NCBI GenBank assembly: GCA_949289345.1
Contig: CASENS010000067.1
Location: forward strand, 1-64,000
From: an uncultured Bacteroides sp.
Lineage (GTDB): Bacteria > Bacteroidota > Bacteroidia > Bacteroidales > Bacteroidaceae
Direction: 5' to 3'
Length of the DNA: 64,000 bases
Shown: positions 44,339 through 53,854 of the stretch, piece by piece
How the letters are laid out: the number at the start of each line of letters is the position of its first letter
Position numbering within the stretch: the stretch's first letter is position 1
Made by a program: the position numbers and the translations under genes
The notes under the pieces: generated by a model
What the model saw: the letters and a program-made list of their open reading frames with translations, nothing else
Told to the model about the DNA's origin: nothing
Database searches by the model: none

Positions 44339-44378
44339 CCTACCAATAAGTAAAAACTTAAAAAAAACACATTTTCTT

Positions 44379-47285
44379 ATGAAATCCATTTATCGCTATC
44401 TGGCGGGACTCATGCTGGCATTGCTCCTTACGGCTCCCGCCTTTGGCCAAGGGCTGAAAGCCTTCAAGCTGAAAAACGGGCTCTCGGTATACATCTGGGA
44501 GGACGCGTCGAAGTCGGACGTATTCGGATTAGTAGCCGTGCGCGCCGGATCCATCAACGAACCGGAAGAATACACCGGACTGGCACACTACTTGGAGCAC
44601 GTCATGTTTAAAGGCACTAACCAAATAGGCGCGTTGGACTGGACGCAGGAAGAACCCATATATAATGAAATCATTGCCAAATACGATGAGCGTGCAGCGG
44701 AAACCGACCCCGAAAAGCGCAAGGCCATCGACGCCGAAATAAACGACCTGACCCTGAAAGCTGGCGCCATCAGCTTGCCCACGGAGTACTCCAACCTCAT
44801 GGAGAGCATCGGCGCCAAAGGAGTCAACGCGGGCACGACGTACGACTTTACCTATTATTACAGTTCTTTTCCCGCCTACCAGGTGAACAAGTGGCTGGAA
44901 ATCTCCTCACAACGTTTCATCAACCCCGTGTTCCGTTCCTTCCAACCTGAGTTGGAGAACGTGTACGAAGAATACAACCGGGCACAGGACAATCCCCAGC
45001 AGGCTATCGGAAGTTTCTTCTTGAGCAAGGCATTTGAAGGCCATCCCTACTCACGCGACATCATCGGCCTGCCCGAACACCTGAAGAACCCCCAACTGAG
45101 CAAACTCATCGAGTTTTATAATACCTGGTATGTGCCCGAAAACATGGTATTGGTATTGGTGGGAAACATCAATGCCCAGCAAGTGGCACGTTACGTAGCA
45201 GGCAGTTTTGGACGCCTGCAAGCCAAACCCCTGCCCCAGCGCAAAACGTATCCCGACCTGCACATCGAAGGGCGCAAGCAATACACCGCCAAGGTGGGTC
45301 AGTACCCGCAAGTATATATGGTATTCCCCGGTGTACCTTCGGGACATGCTGACGAGAACGCCTTAGACATCGCCCTCTCCCTGTTAAGCAACTCCAGCCA
45401 AACAGGAACCTTGGACAAGCTGACTTTGGACGGAGAACTGACCGCCGGCGGAGCTTACGGGCAGACTTTCCGCGAACAAGGACGCTCGGTCGTAGTGGCC
45501 ATCCCCTTGTATGATGAGAACCAACGCCGCTGGGAGTCGAACAAAAGCGCCGAGAAGAAGACGTTGGAAGCCATCGGACAGATAGCCCGCGGAGAGTTTG
45601 AGGACTGGAAGATAGAAGCCATCAAGGCCGAAATGTGCCGCAACTTCGACCTCGCCATGGAGAGCAACGAGCAGAAAGCCAACATTCTGATGGACGCCTT
45701 CATCAACGGAAAAGACTTAGCCAAGGTGCTGAACTATAAGGACGAAATCATGGCTGTGACTACGGAAGACGTAAAACGTGTGGCAAGCCAATACCTCAAC
45801 GCCCGCAATTATCTGGCACTTTACATTGAACAAGGAAAGCCCCAAAAAGACGGGAAAATCCAAAAGCCCGAATACAAGCCTGTGGAACCGCCTGTAGGCA
45901 AACAATCACTCTACGCCACCCAGTTCAAGGGCATGCCCATGGGCCATGTGGAGGAAAAGTTCATCGACTTCTCGGACGTACAGGTGAAACCCCTCAACGA
46001 CCGCTCCAAGATGTACTACACCCCCAACACGGAAAACAATATCTTCCGCCTCATCCTGCAATACGGCGCAGGCACGAACGAGTTCCCGAAATTGGACGTA
46101 GCCGCCAACTTGATGAACAACGCGGGCGTGATGGGTTTCTACGAGCCACAAGGATTAAAGGAAGAACTGAGTAAGCTCAACGCCACGTGCTACGTGACCG
46201 CCAGTGACAACTACCTGACCGTGGTAATGGAAGGCTTCGACCAGACATTGCCTCAGGCGTGCCAACTCCTGTCGCGCCAAATTCTGATGCCCAAGCTGGA
46301 TGACAAGCAGCTGGCTCAACTCAAAGGTAACATCCTGGCCAACAGGCAGCAGCGCAAAGACAATGTGAGCATGCTGAACGACGCCTTACGCCAATACCTG
46401 CTCTACGGCGAAAAGTCGGAATACATTGACGAACTGACGGACAAGGAAGTGCTGGAATTACAAATTTCCGAACTGACGGGCGACATCAACCGAGCCTCCA
46501 ACTACGAGTGCAAGATATTCTACACGGGTACACTGCCCTTCGAAAACGCCTACGACATCTTGAGCAAGAACTTGCCCTTGGTGGCCAACGAACGCCCCAC
46601 AGTCTCTCCTCAGGCTAAACCGATGGAAACGGTAGAGGAAAACATCATCTACTTCCTGCCCAACAACGACGCCGAGCAGGCACAAATACACTTCTACCTG
46701 CCCATGCAGGCGGCAGACAAGAAGGATGACGTGCTACGAGACGCCTTCAACCAATATTTCGGCCTAGACTTCACAGGACTTGTGCTGCACGAAATCCGTG
46801 AAAAACGCTCCATGGCCTACACCGCCTACGCCTACGCCACCACGCAAGGCATTACGGGAAAAGCCAGCTACCTGTACGGAAGCATCGGTACGCAAAACGA
46901 TAAAGCTAACGACGCCTTAGACGTATTCATGGGCTTAGTGAACGACATGCCCCAAAACGCCGACCGCATAGACAACATCAAGAGTTACCTGCGCCAATCG
47001 GCACTGACCAACCATCCTGACTTCCGCAGCAAAGCGCAATACCTTGTCAATTTAGGCTACCAAGGCTATACGGACGACCCCGCCAAAGAACAACTGACGC
47101 AGATAGACGCGCTGACCTTCGATGACATCGTGAAATTCTACGAAGAACATGTCAAGGGTAAACCTTACCACATCGCCATCATGGGTAATCCGAAGATGAT
47201 AGACATGAAACGGTTGGAGAAATACGGCAAAGTGGTGCGCGTGAACGACCGCAAGCTGTTCAACACCAAGGATACGCTCTTTTGA
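44379..47285 (+). CDS. M16-family zinc metallopeptidase
   Basis: 968 residues with a signal peptide ending near AFGQG, so periplasmic. Two M16 halves are fused, like pitrilysin or E. coli PqqL. The first half is catalytic: inverted zinc motif HYLEH (His70, Glu73, His74) in GLAHYLEHVMFKGTN and a downstream Glu in LENVYEEYNRAQ. The second half (from about residue 520) has the RxxxY-type substrate motif EIREKRSMAYTAYAY. It probably degrades peptides in the periplasm. Monocistronic, with a strong terminator. Confidence 0.92.
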   Translation: MKSIYRYLAGLMLALLLTAPAFGQGLKAFKLKNGLSVYIWEDASKSDVFGLVAVRAGSINEPEEYTGLAHYLEHVMFKGTNQIGALDWTQEEPIYNEIIAKYDERAAETDPEKRKAIDAEINDLTLKAGAISLPTEYSNLMESIGAKGVNAGTTYDFTYYYSSFPAYQVNKWLEISSQRFINPVFRSFQPELENVYEEYNRAQDNPQQAIGSFFLSKAFEGHPYSRDIIGLPEHLKNPQLSKLIEFYNTWYVPENMVLVLVGNINAQQVARYVAGSFGRLQAKPLPQRKTYPDLHIEGRKQYTAKVGQYPQVYMVFPGVPSGHADENALDIALSLLSNSSQTGTLDKLTLDGELTAGGAYGQTFREQGRSVVVAIPLYDENQRRWESNKSAEKKTLEAIGQIARGEFEDWKIEAIKAEMCRNFDLAMESNEQKANILMDAFINGKDLAKVLNYKDEIMAVTTEDVKRVASQYLNARNYLALYIEQGKPQKDGKIQKPEYKPVEPPVGKQSLYATQFKGMPMGHVEEKFIDFSDVQVKPLNDRSKMYYTPNTENNIFRLILQYGAGTNEFPKLDVAANLMNNAGVMGFYEPQGLKEELSKLNATCYVTASDNYLTVVMEGFDQTLPQACQLLSRQILMPKLDDKQLAQLKGNILANRQQRKDNVSMLNDALRQYLLYGEKSEYIDELTDKEVLELQISELTGDINRASNYECKIFYTGTLPFENAYDILSKNLPLVANERPTVSPQAKPMETVEENIIYFLPNNDAEQAQIHFYLPMQAADKKDDVLRDAFNQYFGLDFTGLVLHEIREKRSMAYTAYAYATTQGITGKASYLYGSIGTQNDKANDALDVFMGLVNDMPQNADRIDNIKSYLRQSALTNHPDFRSKAQYLVNLGYQGYTDDPAKEQLTQIDALTFDDIVKFYEEHVKGKPYHIAIMGNPKMIDMKRLEKYGKVVRVNDRKLFNTKDTLF

Positions 47286-47320
47286 CAGCCGGCAGGAAAG
47301 GCATTCCAATTAAAAAAGTT

Positions 47321-47365
47321 GGCAAGACACCGTGGCTTTTGCGCCCGGGTCTTGCCATTTTTTTT
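47321..47365 (+). terminator. Strong intrinsic terminator after the M16 gene
   Basis: GGCAAGAC (47321-47328) pairs with GTCTTGCC (47349-47356), followed by A and eight T residues. Confidence 0.85.
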
Positions 47366-47470
47366 GCCTGTATGAAAATCCGTTTCAAAAGATTTTTCGG
47401 GAAATGGAAGCACAGCTTTTGTCAAAATATTTCCCCACCGAAGTGAAGTTCTGAACCATCATTGAAAAAG

Positions 47471-47568
47471 CACTTAACTATTTCCGCCCGAACAGTTAAC
47501 TATTTACCCTCGAAACAGTTAACTATTTTAGTAAAGACAGTTAAGCATTCCGGAGCAAACAGTTAAGT
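47471..47568. repeat. Palindrome array C, 22/23-base period
   Basis: Five units with core CAGTTAACTATT (first CACTTAACTATT, last CAGTTAAGTATC). Palindrome centres are at 47475.5, 47497.5, 47520.5, 47542.5 and 47564.5, spaced 22, 23, 22, 22. It lies between the convergent M16 and TRIC genes; the rest of 47366-47648 shows nothing else I can name. Confidence 0.85.
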
Positions 47569-47648
47569 ATCCCCATACACATAAATTATAAAAAAACCAA
47601 TCAGATATGAGAATTCATACAAATTGAGGCAAGGCTTGGCTGCCCGTT

Positions 47649-48272
47649 TTATACACTTTTCTCGTCCCGTCCCGAAAGAATGGGCAGGCAAATCTTGTAT
47701 TTCACCGCTAAAATGCGTGTCAGGAACACCACCACGCCGCACGCGATCTGAGATACATACGAACCTAAACCTGCCAACGTGCACGCCCAATAGGCCAAGC
47801 CTCCCACCACGCACGCCATGGCATAAATCTCTTTACGGAAAATCAAAGGAATCTCGTTGATGAACACATCGCGGATGACGCCTCCCGCAGCCCCCGTCAT
47901 GCTGCCCATGATGATAGCCACCCAAAAAGGATAGCCCAAGGCAAGACTTTTGCCCACGCCCACCACGGTGAACAAGGCAAGCCCGATGGAGTCGAAAATA
48001 AAGAAAGTGTTATTCAAGTGGATGAGCAACTTGCCAAACACAGCGACGAAAGCCAAAGCCAAAGCAGTACATATCAAATAAATAGGATCGGTCATCCAAC
48101 CCGGCGTGACATCCAGCAGCAAATCCCTTAACGTACCTCCGCCCACAGCCGTGGCAAATCCCACGACATATGCGCCAAACCAATCGAAACGTTTGGCCGA
48201 GGCAAGACGAATGCCACTGATGGCAAAGGCAAAAGTACCTATAAAATCGAGTATCTGAACAAATGTAGGCAT
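47649..48272 (-). CDS. TRIC-type cation channel (UPF0126)
   Basis: 207-residue membrane protein with seven TMs in two repeated UPF0126 halves: FVQILDFIGTFAFAISGIRLA / GAYVVGFATAVGGGTLRDLLL and FFIFDSIGLALFTVVGVGKSL / GSMTGAAGGVIRDVFINEIP. Prokaryotic relatives form trimeric K+ or Na+ channels. The frame extends to 48296, but a -7 element at 48294-48301 would put transcription start near 48286, so the ATG at 48270-48272 is preferred. Confidence 0.88.
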   Translation of the reverse strand: MPTFVQILDFIGTFAFAISGIRLASAKRFDWFGAYVVGFATAVGGGTLRDLLLDVTPGWMTDPIYLICTALALAFVAVFGKLLIHLNNTFFIFDSIGLALFTVVGVGKSLALGYPFWVAIIMGSMTGAAGGVIRDVFINEIPLIFRKEIYAMACVVGGLAYWACTLAGLGSYVSQIACGVVVFLTRILAVKYKICLPILSGRDEKSV

Positions 48273-48293
48273 AATCTTTTTTAAAATTTCATG

Positions 48294-48301
48294 CAAAAGT
48301 A
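48294..48301 (-). promoter_or_regulatory. -7 element of the TRIC gene
   Basis: The minus strand reads TACTTTTG, exact -7. It decides the TRIC start. An identical element faces the other way at 48326-48333. Confidence 0.45.
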
Positions 48302-48325
48302 GTGAATAAAATCCGATGGAAACCG

Positions 48326-48333
48326 TACTTTTG
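48326..48333 (+). promoter_or_regulatory. -7 element of the WecB-like gene
   Basis: TACTTTTG, exact -7 match, 29 bases before the ATG at 48363. No clear -33 TTTG. Confidence 0.45.
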
Positions 48334-48362
48334 CAAAAGAATTCATTTTTTGCTTCGAAGTC

Positions 48363-49451
48363 ATGAAAGTAACCATCGTTTCGGGCGCACGCCCCAACTT
48401 TATGAAGATAGCCCCGCTATGCCGTGCCATGGACACCGCACGCGAAGCGGGAAAGGACATCACATACCGCATCATTTACACCGGACCGGAAGAAGATCCC
48501 GCACTGGAACCGACTTTGTTCACCGACCTTGACATGCGCCGTCCGGACGCTTATCTTGGCGTGACGGGCACCGGTCATTCACAAGTCACGGCAGACATCA
48601 TGCTTGCTTTCGAACGTGAACTGGATGCCCATCCCGCACATGTAGTACTGGTGGTAGACGACATGACCGCCACTATGAGTTGCGCCATCGTGGCAAAGAA
48701 ACGCGGGCTAAAGGTGGCCCACGTCATAGCCGGTACACGATCGTTCGACATGAACATGCCCCGCGAGGTGAACCGCACCATCGTAGACGCTATCTCCGAC
48801 TACCTTTTTGCCGCAAGCATGGCAGCCAACCGCAACCTCAACCAAGAGGGTATGATACCGGAGTATATCCACAATGTGGGCAACATCCTGATGGACACCG
48901 TACGCTACAACCGGCATCGTCTGGCGCAACCCGTGTGGTTCTCCACATTGGGACTGAAAAAGGGATGCTACCTGCTCTTCACGCTCAACCGGCGTGACCT
49001 GCTACAGCAACGCCCCACTCTGCTCGCACTGATGCGCACCCTCATAGAACGTGCCGGGAATGTACCCATCGTAGCCCCGGTACATCCTTACGTCCAACAA
49101 GCCATCAAGTCGCTCAACGTAGAGGCATACAACCTGCACATCCTGCCTCCGCAAAGCTACCTGCACTTCGGCTTCCTCATCAACCATGCCAAAGGCATCA
49201 TTACCGACTCGGGCAACATAGCCGAAGAGGCCACCTTCTTAGACGTGCCCTGCATCACGCTCAACACCTACGCCGAACATCCGGAAACCTGGAGAATCGG
49301 CACTAACGAACTGGTAGGCGAAAATCCTTTTGCCCTAGCACACGCCTTGGACAACCTGATAAAAGGCACATGGAAGCATTCCACCCTGCCCGAACGTTGG
49401 GACGGACGCACCGCCGAACGCATCGTGCGGGTATTGCTTGGAGACAAATGA
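48363..49451 (+). CDS. UDP-GlcNAc 2-epimerase-like protein (WecB family)
   Basis: 362-residue GT-B fold protein aligned along its whole length with non-hydrolysing UDP-GlcNAc 2-epimerases (SGARPNFMKIAPL, PREVNRTIVDAISDY, GITDSGNIAEEATF-like segment, TYAEHPETW). Two catalytic residues of E. coli WecB are changed: the Glu in HVEAGLRT is Ile (HVIAGTRS), and the His in TGHRRE is Asn (FTLNRRD). The HGDT Asp is kept as DDMTAT. It may be a divergent epimerase or have another activity. There is no polysaccharide cluster around it. Confidence 0.8.
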   Translation: MKVTIVSGARPNFMKIAPLCRAMDTAREAGKDITYRIIYTGPEEDPALEPTLFTDLDMRRPDAYLGVTGTGHSQVTADIMLAFERELDAHPAHVVLVVDDMTATMSCAIVAKKRGLKVAHVIAGTRSFDMNMPREVNRTIVDAISDYLFAASMAANRNLNQEGMIPEYIHNVGNILMDTVRYNRHRLAQPVWFSTLGLKKGCYLLFTLNRRDLLQQRPTLLALMRTLIERAGNVPIVAPVHPYVQQAIKSLNVEAYNLHILPPQSYLHFGFLINHAKGIITDSGNIAEEATFLDVPCITLNTYAEHPETWRIGTNELVGENPFALAHALDNLIKGTWKHSTLPERWDGRTAERIVRVLLGDK

Positions 49452-49458
49452 AAAATTA

Positions 49459-49578
49459 ATGTACCCAAAGCAAACGGTAACCGTATACAGGTTCGATGCC
49501 GAAAGTTTGAGGGCGGAAGCTTTCCTGCAATCCATCCGACACGAGAACGCATCAGCCTGTTGGTTTACAACAAAATAG
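49459..49578 (+). CDS. Candidate 39-residue small protein
   Basis: ATG at 49459, eight bases after the WecB-like gene, opens 39 codons starting MYPKQTVTVYRFDAESLRAE and ending in TAG, 16 bases before the left end of a MITE-like element. It could be a small downstream gene or a fragment truncated by that insertion. No family recognised. Confidence 0.25.
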   Translation: MYPKQTVTVYRFDAESLRAEAFLQSIRHENASACWFTTK

Positions 49579-49594
49579 TCTTCCAATGCTTTTC

Positions 49595-49788
49595 AGAAAC
49601 TGTTTTGAATTTATCGTGCGATGATTGGGGATGAGTTTTTAAGGCATTTCCGCTTCTATGATGAGGAAGATAGCGGGCTATCTGACGAAGGACAGAAGCG
49701 GAAAGGACCAAAAAATCGCCCAAAGCACACACGAAAACGAATACATCAAGCCAAGAAAAACTTTTTGTAGAAATTCAAAACAGTTTCT
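49595..49788. mobile_element. MITE-like element with 18-base inverted ends
   Basis: An 18-base inverted repeat starting AGAAACTGTTTTG lies at 49595-49612, with its reverse complement at 49771-49788. Inside are nested palindromes: TTTCCGCTTCT (49647-49657) with AGAAGCGGAAA (49694-49704), and GATAGC-GG-GCTATC in the centre. There is no transposase frame. It looks like a non-autonomous derivative of an insertion sequence, about 195 bases long. I cannot name the parent. Confidence 0.7.
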
Positions 49789-49869
49789 CAGTCTGTGACG
49801 GAAATCCTGTCAAGTATGACCGGGAAAAGAGACTCGTCCGGTTAATGCGCAGGAAAATGATAACTTAGA

Positions 49870-49970
49870 AGCCCCCTCAACTCCCCCACGGGGGGAGTTA
49901 TTGTATTCTACTTAGTATTCAAAGCCTCCCCCACGGGGGGGGAGGTCTGGTGGGGGCTAAATTCCCATTA
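49870..49970. repeat. G/C-rich palindromic repeats
   Basis: AACTCCCCC (49879-49887) with GGGGGAGTT (49891-49899), and CCTCCCCC (49925-49932) with GGGGAGG (49939-49945), ending in the GGTGGGGGCTAAATTC tail often seen in Bacteroides interspersed repeats. With the MITE-like element it fills the 545-base gap before the ABC-F gene, which has no other gene. Confidence 0.6.
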
Positions 49971-49990
49971 TTCAAACAATAAAAAAATAA

Positions 49991-51613
<1,623 letters not shown>

Positions 51614-51723
51614 GAAAGGGCAAGTATTTACTCGTACTATAAACGGAATTTTAGCGGGACTGTCCGAAAATCCGTTTGTGAATGATTGACGGATATAGCT
51701 ATAGACTGACGGCAGCGATCTGA

Positions 51724-51828
51724 CTATCATTGGTTATCCGCCCAAGTATTATTGGATACTTGGGCGTTTATCCAACGATACTTCGCCGGTTATCCTTGGA
51801 TACTTCTTTTGCAACCGGTTTTTCGGAC
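51724..51828 (-). repeat. Dispersed repeat D, copy 3 (22-base period)
   Basis: The reverse complement begins CCGAAAAACCGGTTGCAAAAG and carries three 22-base AAGTATC units followed by GGATAACCAATGATA. It is nearly the same as copy 1 but in the opposite orientation. It lies between the convergent ABC-F and BspA-like genes. Confidence 0.8.
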
Positions 51829-51840
51829 TGACCCAATTTA

Positions 51841-51857
51841 GCGGGGCAAAGCCCCGC
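51841..51857 (-). terminator. Hairpin after the BspA-like gene
   Basis: GCGGGGC (51841-51847) pairs perfectly with GCCCCGC (51851-51857) across AAA. There is no T-run, so it is a weak terminator or a stability hairpin. Confidence 0.45.
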
Positions 51858-51871
51858 AATGTGCCAATGTA

Positions 51872-52912
51872 TCAATAAACAAGTTTTCCCGGCCCGTCGC
51901 CAAAAAGATTGTCTCCCAAAGTAGTTATCTCTTGCCCCATGACCTTGACTTGGCGTAAACGCTCGCACCCCATGAAAGCGCCGAACTCGATAGCAGACAC
52001 CTCGGAAGGAAGCACAAGCGTACCTGCCAAACGCACGCATCCGCTAAAAGCACGCTGACCGATGGTCTTTAAACCGGAAGGCAAAACGATGTTGAGCAGA
52101 TACTTCTTTTGCGTAAACGTATAGTCGGGAATGACGGTAGCATTGCATTTGGCCATGTCTACCGACACGAGATAAGGCATATAGTCACGCAACAGCTTAA
52201 AGTCGGCTTCATCCATCTTTCCTTCTATGGAAAGGAAGTTCACCTCTTTGGGCTGAATGCCCTCACGCAACAGGACGCTCGCCAAACTTTCCATTTTGCC
52301 AATCTGCACTTTTACCACCAAAGGCTCTCCTTCAAGAATGGCAAAATCGTCCCACCGCTCCGAAGTACGGTAAGCGTCACCGCTTCCTAAAGGTACAAAA
52401 ACAGCAGTAAGGCTGTCACCCAACGCTTCGGGAAGCAGTCCCGGAGCTTTCTTACGACGTATCTGGCATATCTTCAAATTGTCGCATCCTTTGAAAGCGG
52501 CTTCCTCTATGCTACGGGTCTTGTCAGAAAGGACTATGCGCCGCAGCGTCTCCTTGCCCGTCCAAGTACTGTCGTTCACTTGCCGGCAGAATGCAAAAGC
52601 CGGAATGCTGTTAGCCGGATAAACGTAAAATTTGTCCGACTTCGTACCGCCTTTTCCCGCATACATACTGATGCTGGCATTGGAAATGTCCAGTTCACGC
52701 AAAGATGTGAATTCGTCCCTCAAATGGCGAAAATCCACCGCATTAATTTTGCCCTGTAAAGTGAGACTGGTTATCCGGTTGGCCTCCTCCTCGGTCAGCA
52801 GTTCCACCAATGTACCGGCTTTGGGCACATAAAAAGTCCTCTTCTTCTGAGCGTAAGCCAAAGTAACCATACCCAAGCCTACAAATAATAATACAATCGC
52901 TTTCCAATTCAT
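51872..52912 (-). CDS. BspA-like leucine-rich repeat secreted protein
   Basis: 346 residues with a signal peptide ending near AYAQK and tandem LRR_5 (BspA/TpLRR) repeats, for example LKTIGQRAFSGCVRLAGTLVLPS and VSAIEFGAFMGCERLRQVKV at the C-terminus, and IEEAAFKGCDNLKICQI midway. It is a surface or secreted binding protein; such repeats bind host or matrix proteins in some oral species. The in-frame TTG at 52924 is less likely than ATG 52910-52912. It has its own -7 element. Confidence 0.82.
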   Translation of the reverse strand: MNWKAIVLLFVGLGMVTLAYAQKKRTFYVPKAGTLVELLTEEEANRITSLTLQGKINAVDFRHLRDEFTSLRELDISNASISMYAGKGGTKSDKFYVYPANSIPAFAFCRQVNDSTWTGKETLRRIVLSDKTRSIEEAAFKGCDNLKICQIRRKKAPGLLPEALGDSLTAVFVPLGSGDAYRTSERWDDFAILEGEPLVVKVQIGKMESLASVLLREGIQPKEVNFLSIEGKMDEADFKLLRDYMPYLVSVDMAKCNATVIPDYTFTQKKYLLNIVLPSGLKTIGQRAFSGCVRLAGTLVLPSEVSAIEFGAFMGCERLRQVKVMGQEITTLGDNLFGDGPGKLVY

Positions 52913-52938
52913 TGTTGCTTCCAATTTTTTATAGAGGT

Positions 52939-52946
52939 CAAAGTTA
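52939..52946 (-). promoter_or_regulatory. -7 element of the BspA-like gene
   Basis: The minus strand reads TAACTTTG, an exact -7, 27 bases before the start codon. Confidence 0.45.
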
Positions 52947-53191
52947 CTGAGTTTTTATGTCAGCGCCTCAGAATAAGCGTTAAAATAACATGATTAATGT
53001 AAGCAAGTGTACAGAAATAATTGGTATTATCCCTATAGGAGTCAAACCTGATATTTTAATGTATCAGACAACCTTCCTATCGGCTTAACTCCTCAACTAC
53101 TGACATCGTATAAACAAAATGTACTTAAGTAACTCATCAGATTTACCTTATACTAAATGATAATTCATCGGTTAGGAGTAGATGGTAACTG

Positions 53192-53221
53192 AACTCTCCT
53201 CCTTCCGGAAGGAGGGGAGTT
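53192..53221. repeat. 30-base palindrome, copy 1
   Basis: AACTCTCCTCCTTCC followed by its near reverse complement GGAAGGAGGGGAGTT. Shares the flanking TAACTG with copy 2 at 53734, so the repeat extends slightly beyond the palindrome. Confidence 0.75.
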
Positions 53222-53413
53222 TTGCTAACCATATTCAGTTATACACACATAAATGGTCCATTCGGCAAATGCGTAGGTATGATTTGCAGGGATTTCTTTT
53301 CATTTGTGAGAAAGTATCCGTCAATATGTTATGATTGACGAATTAAAACACGCTGATTTAAAAAGTAAAAAGTATGTATGGAAAAACGGTTACCTCCATA
53401 GGGGTCACTTTTT

Positions 53414-53493
53414 AGGTTACTAACCTGAGGGGGCTATGTTTCTAACATAGAGGGGGAATGTTAGAAACATTCACCCCTTAGGTTTCTAACATT
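53414..53493. repeat. Palindrome array E, exact 22-base period
   Basis: Four palindromes: AGGTTACTAACCT (centre 53420), CTATGTTTCTAACATAG (53442), AATGTTAGAAACATT (53464) and AGGTTTCTAACATT (53486). The shared core is GTT-3-AAC, and spacers are G-rich. A weaker unit may precede it near 53398. Confidence 0.9.
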
Positions 53494-53733
53494 CCCGGAG
53501 ACACGCGAGAAGCACTTTTGGCAAGCTTTACGGAAGTCAAACCGATGAAAGTCATAAATAAGGACAGCGCATGTTACTTTCCACCCCTTTCTTGTAAAAA
53601 ATAATACCTACAAGATAGTATAAAGGCTATTTTGTAGAACTTTCTTTTAAGTGGTGAAATGATAATTTAGTACACGAAGTGCGCTTTAATAAAGAAATGG
53701 TAATGAGGGTATATCAAAATGTGGCAGTAACTG

Positions 53734-53763
53734 AACTCCCCTCCTTCGGGAAGGAGGGGAGTT
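53734..53763. repeat. 30-base palindrome, copy 2
   Basis: AACTCCCCTCCTTCG and its near reverse complement GGGAAGGAGGGGAGTT. Same orientation as copy 1 and about 540 bases away. It lies 90 bases beyond the stop of the histidine kinase gene and may also act as its terminator. Confidence 0.75.
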
Positions 53764-53854
53764 TGTTATCATTCACTTTAGGCTGATAAATTCCCATTTA
53801 TAGTATGAATTAATGTTGTTCACTTACTTATAAAAATCCGTTTAAATTTTACGG

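Larger units (their letters stand above)
52925..53854. other. 930-base gap rich in repeats, no gene
   Basis: No coding frame is convincing on either strand. It holds the -7 element of the BspA-like gene, two direct copies of a 30-base palindrome (53192 and 53734) and palindrome array E (53414-53493). The rest is A/T-rich with no feature I can name. Confidence 0.6.
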
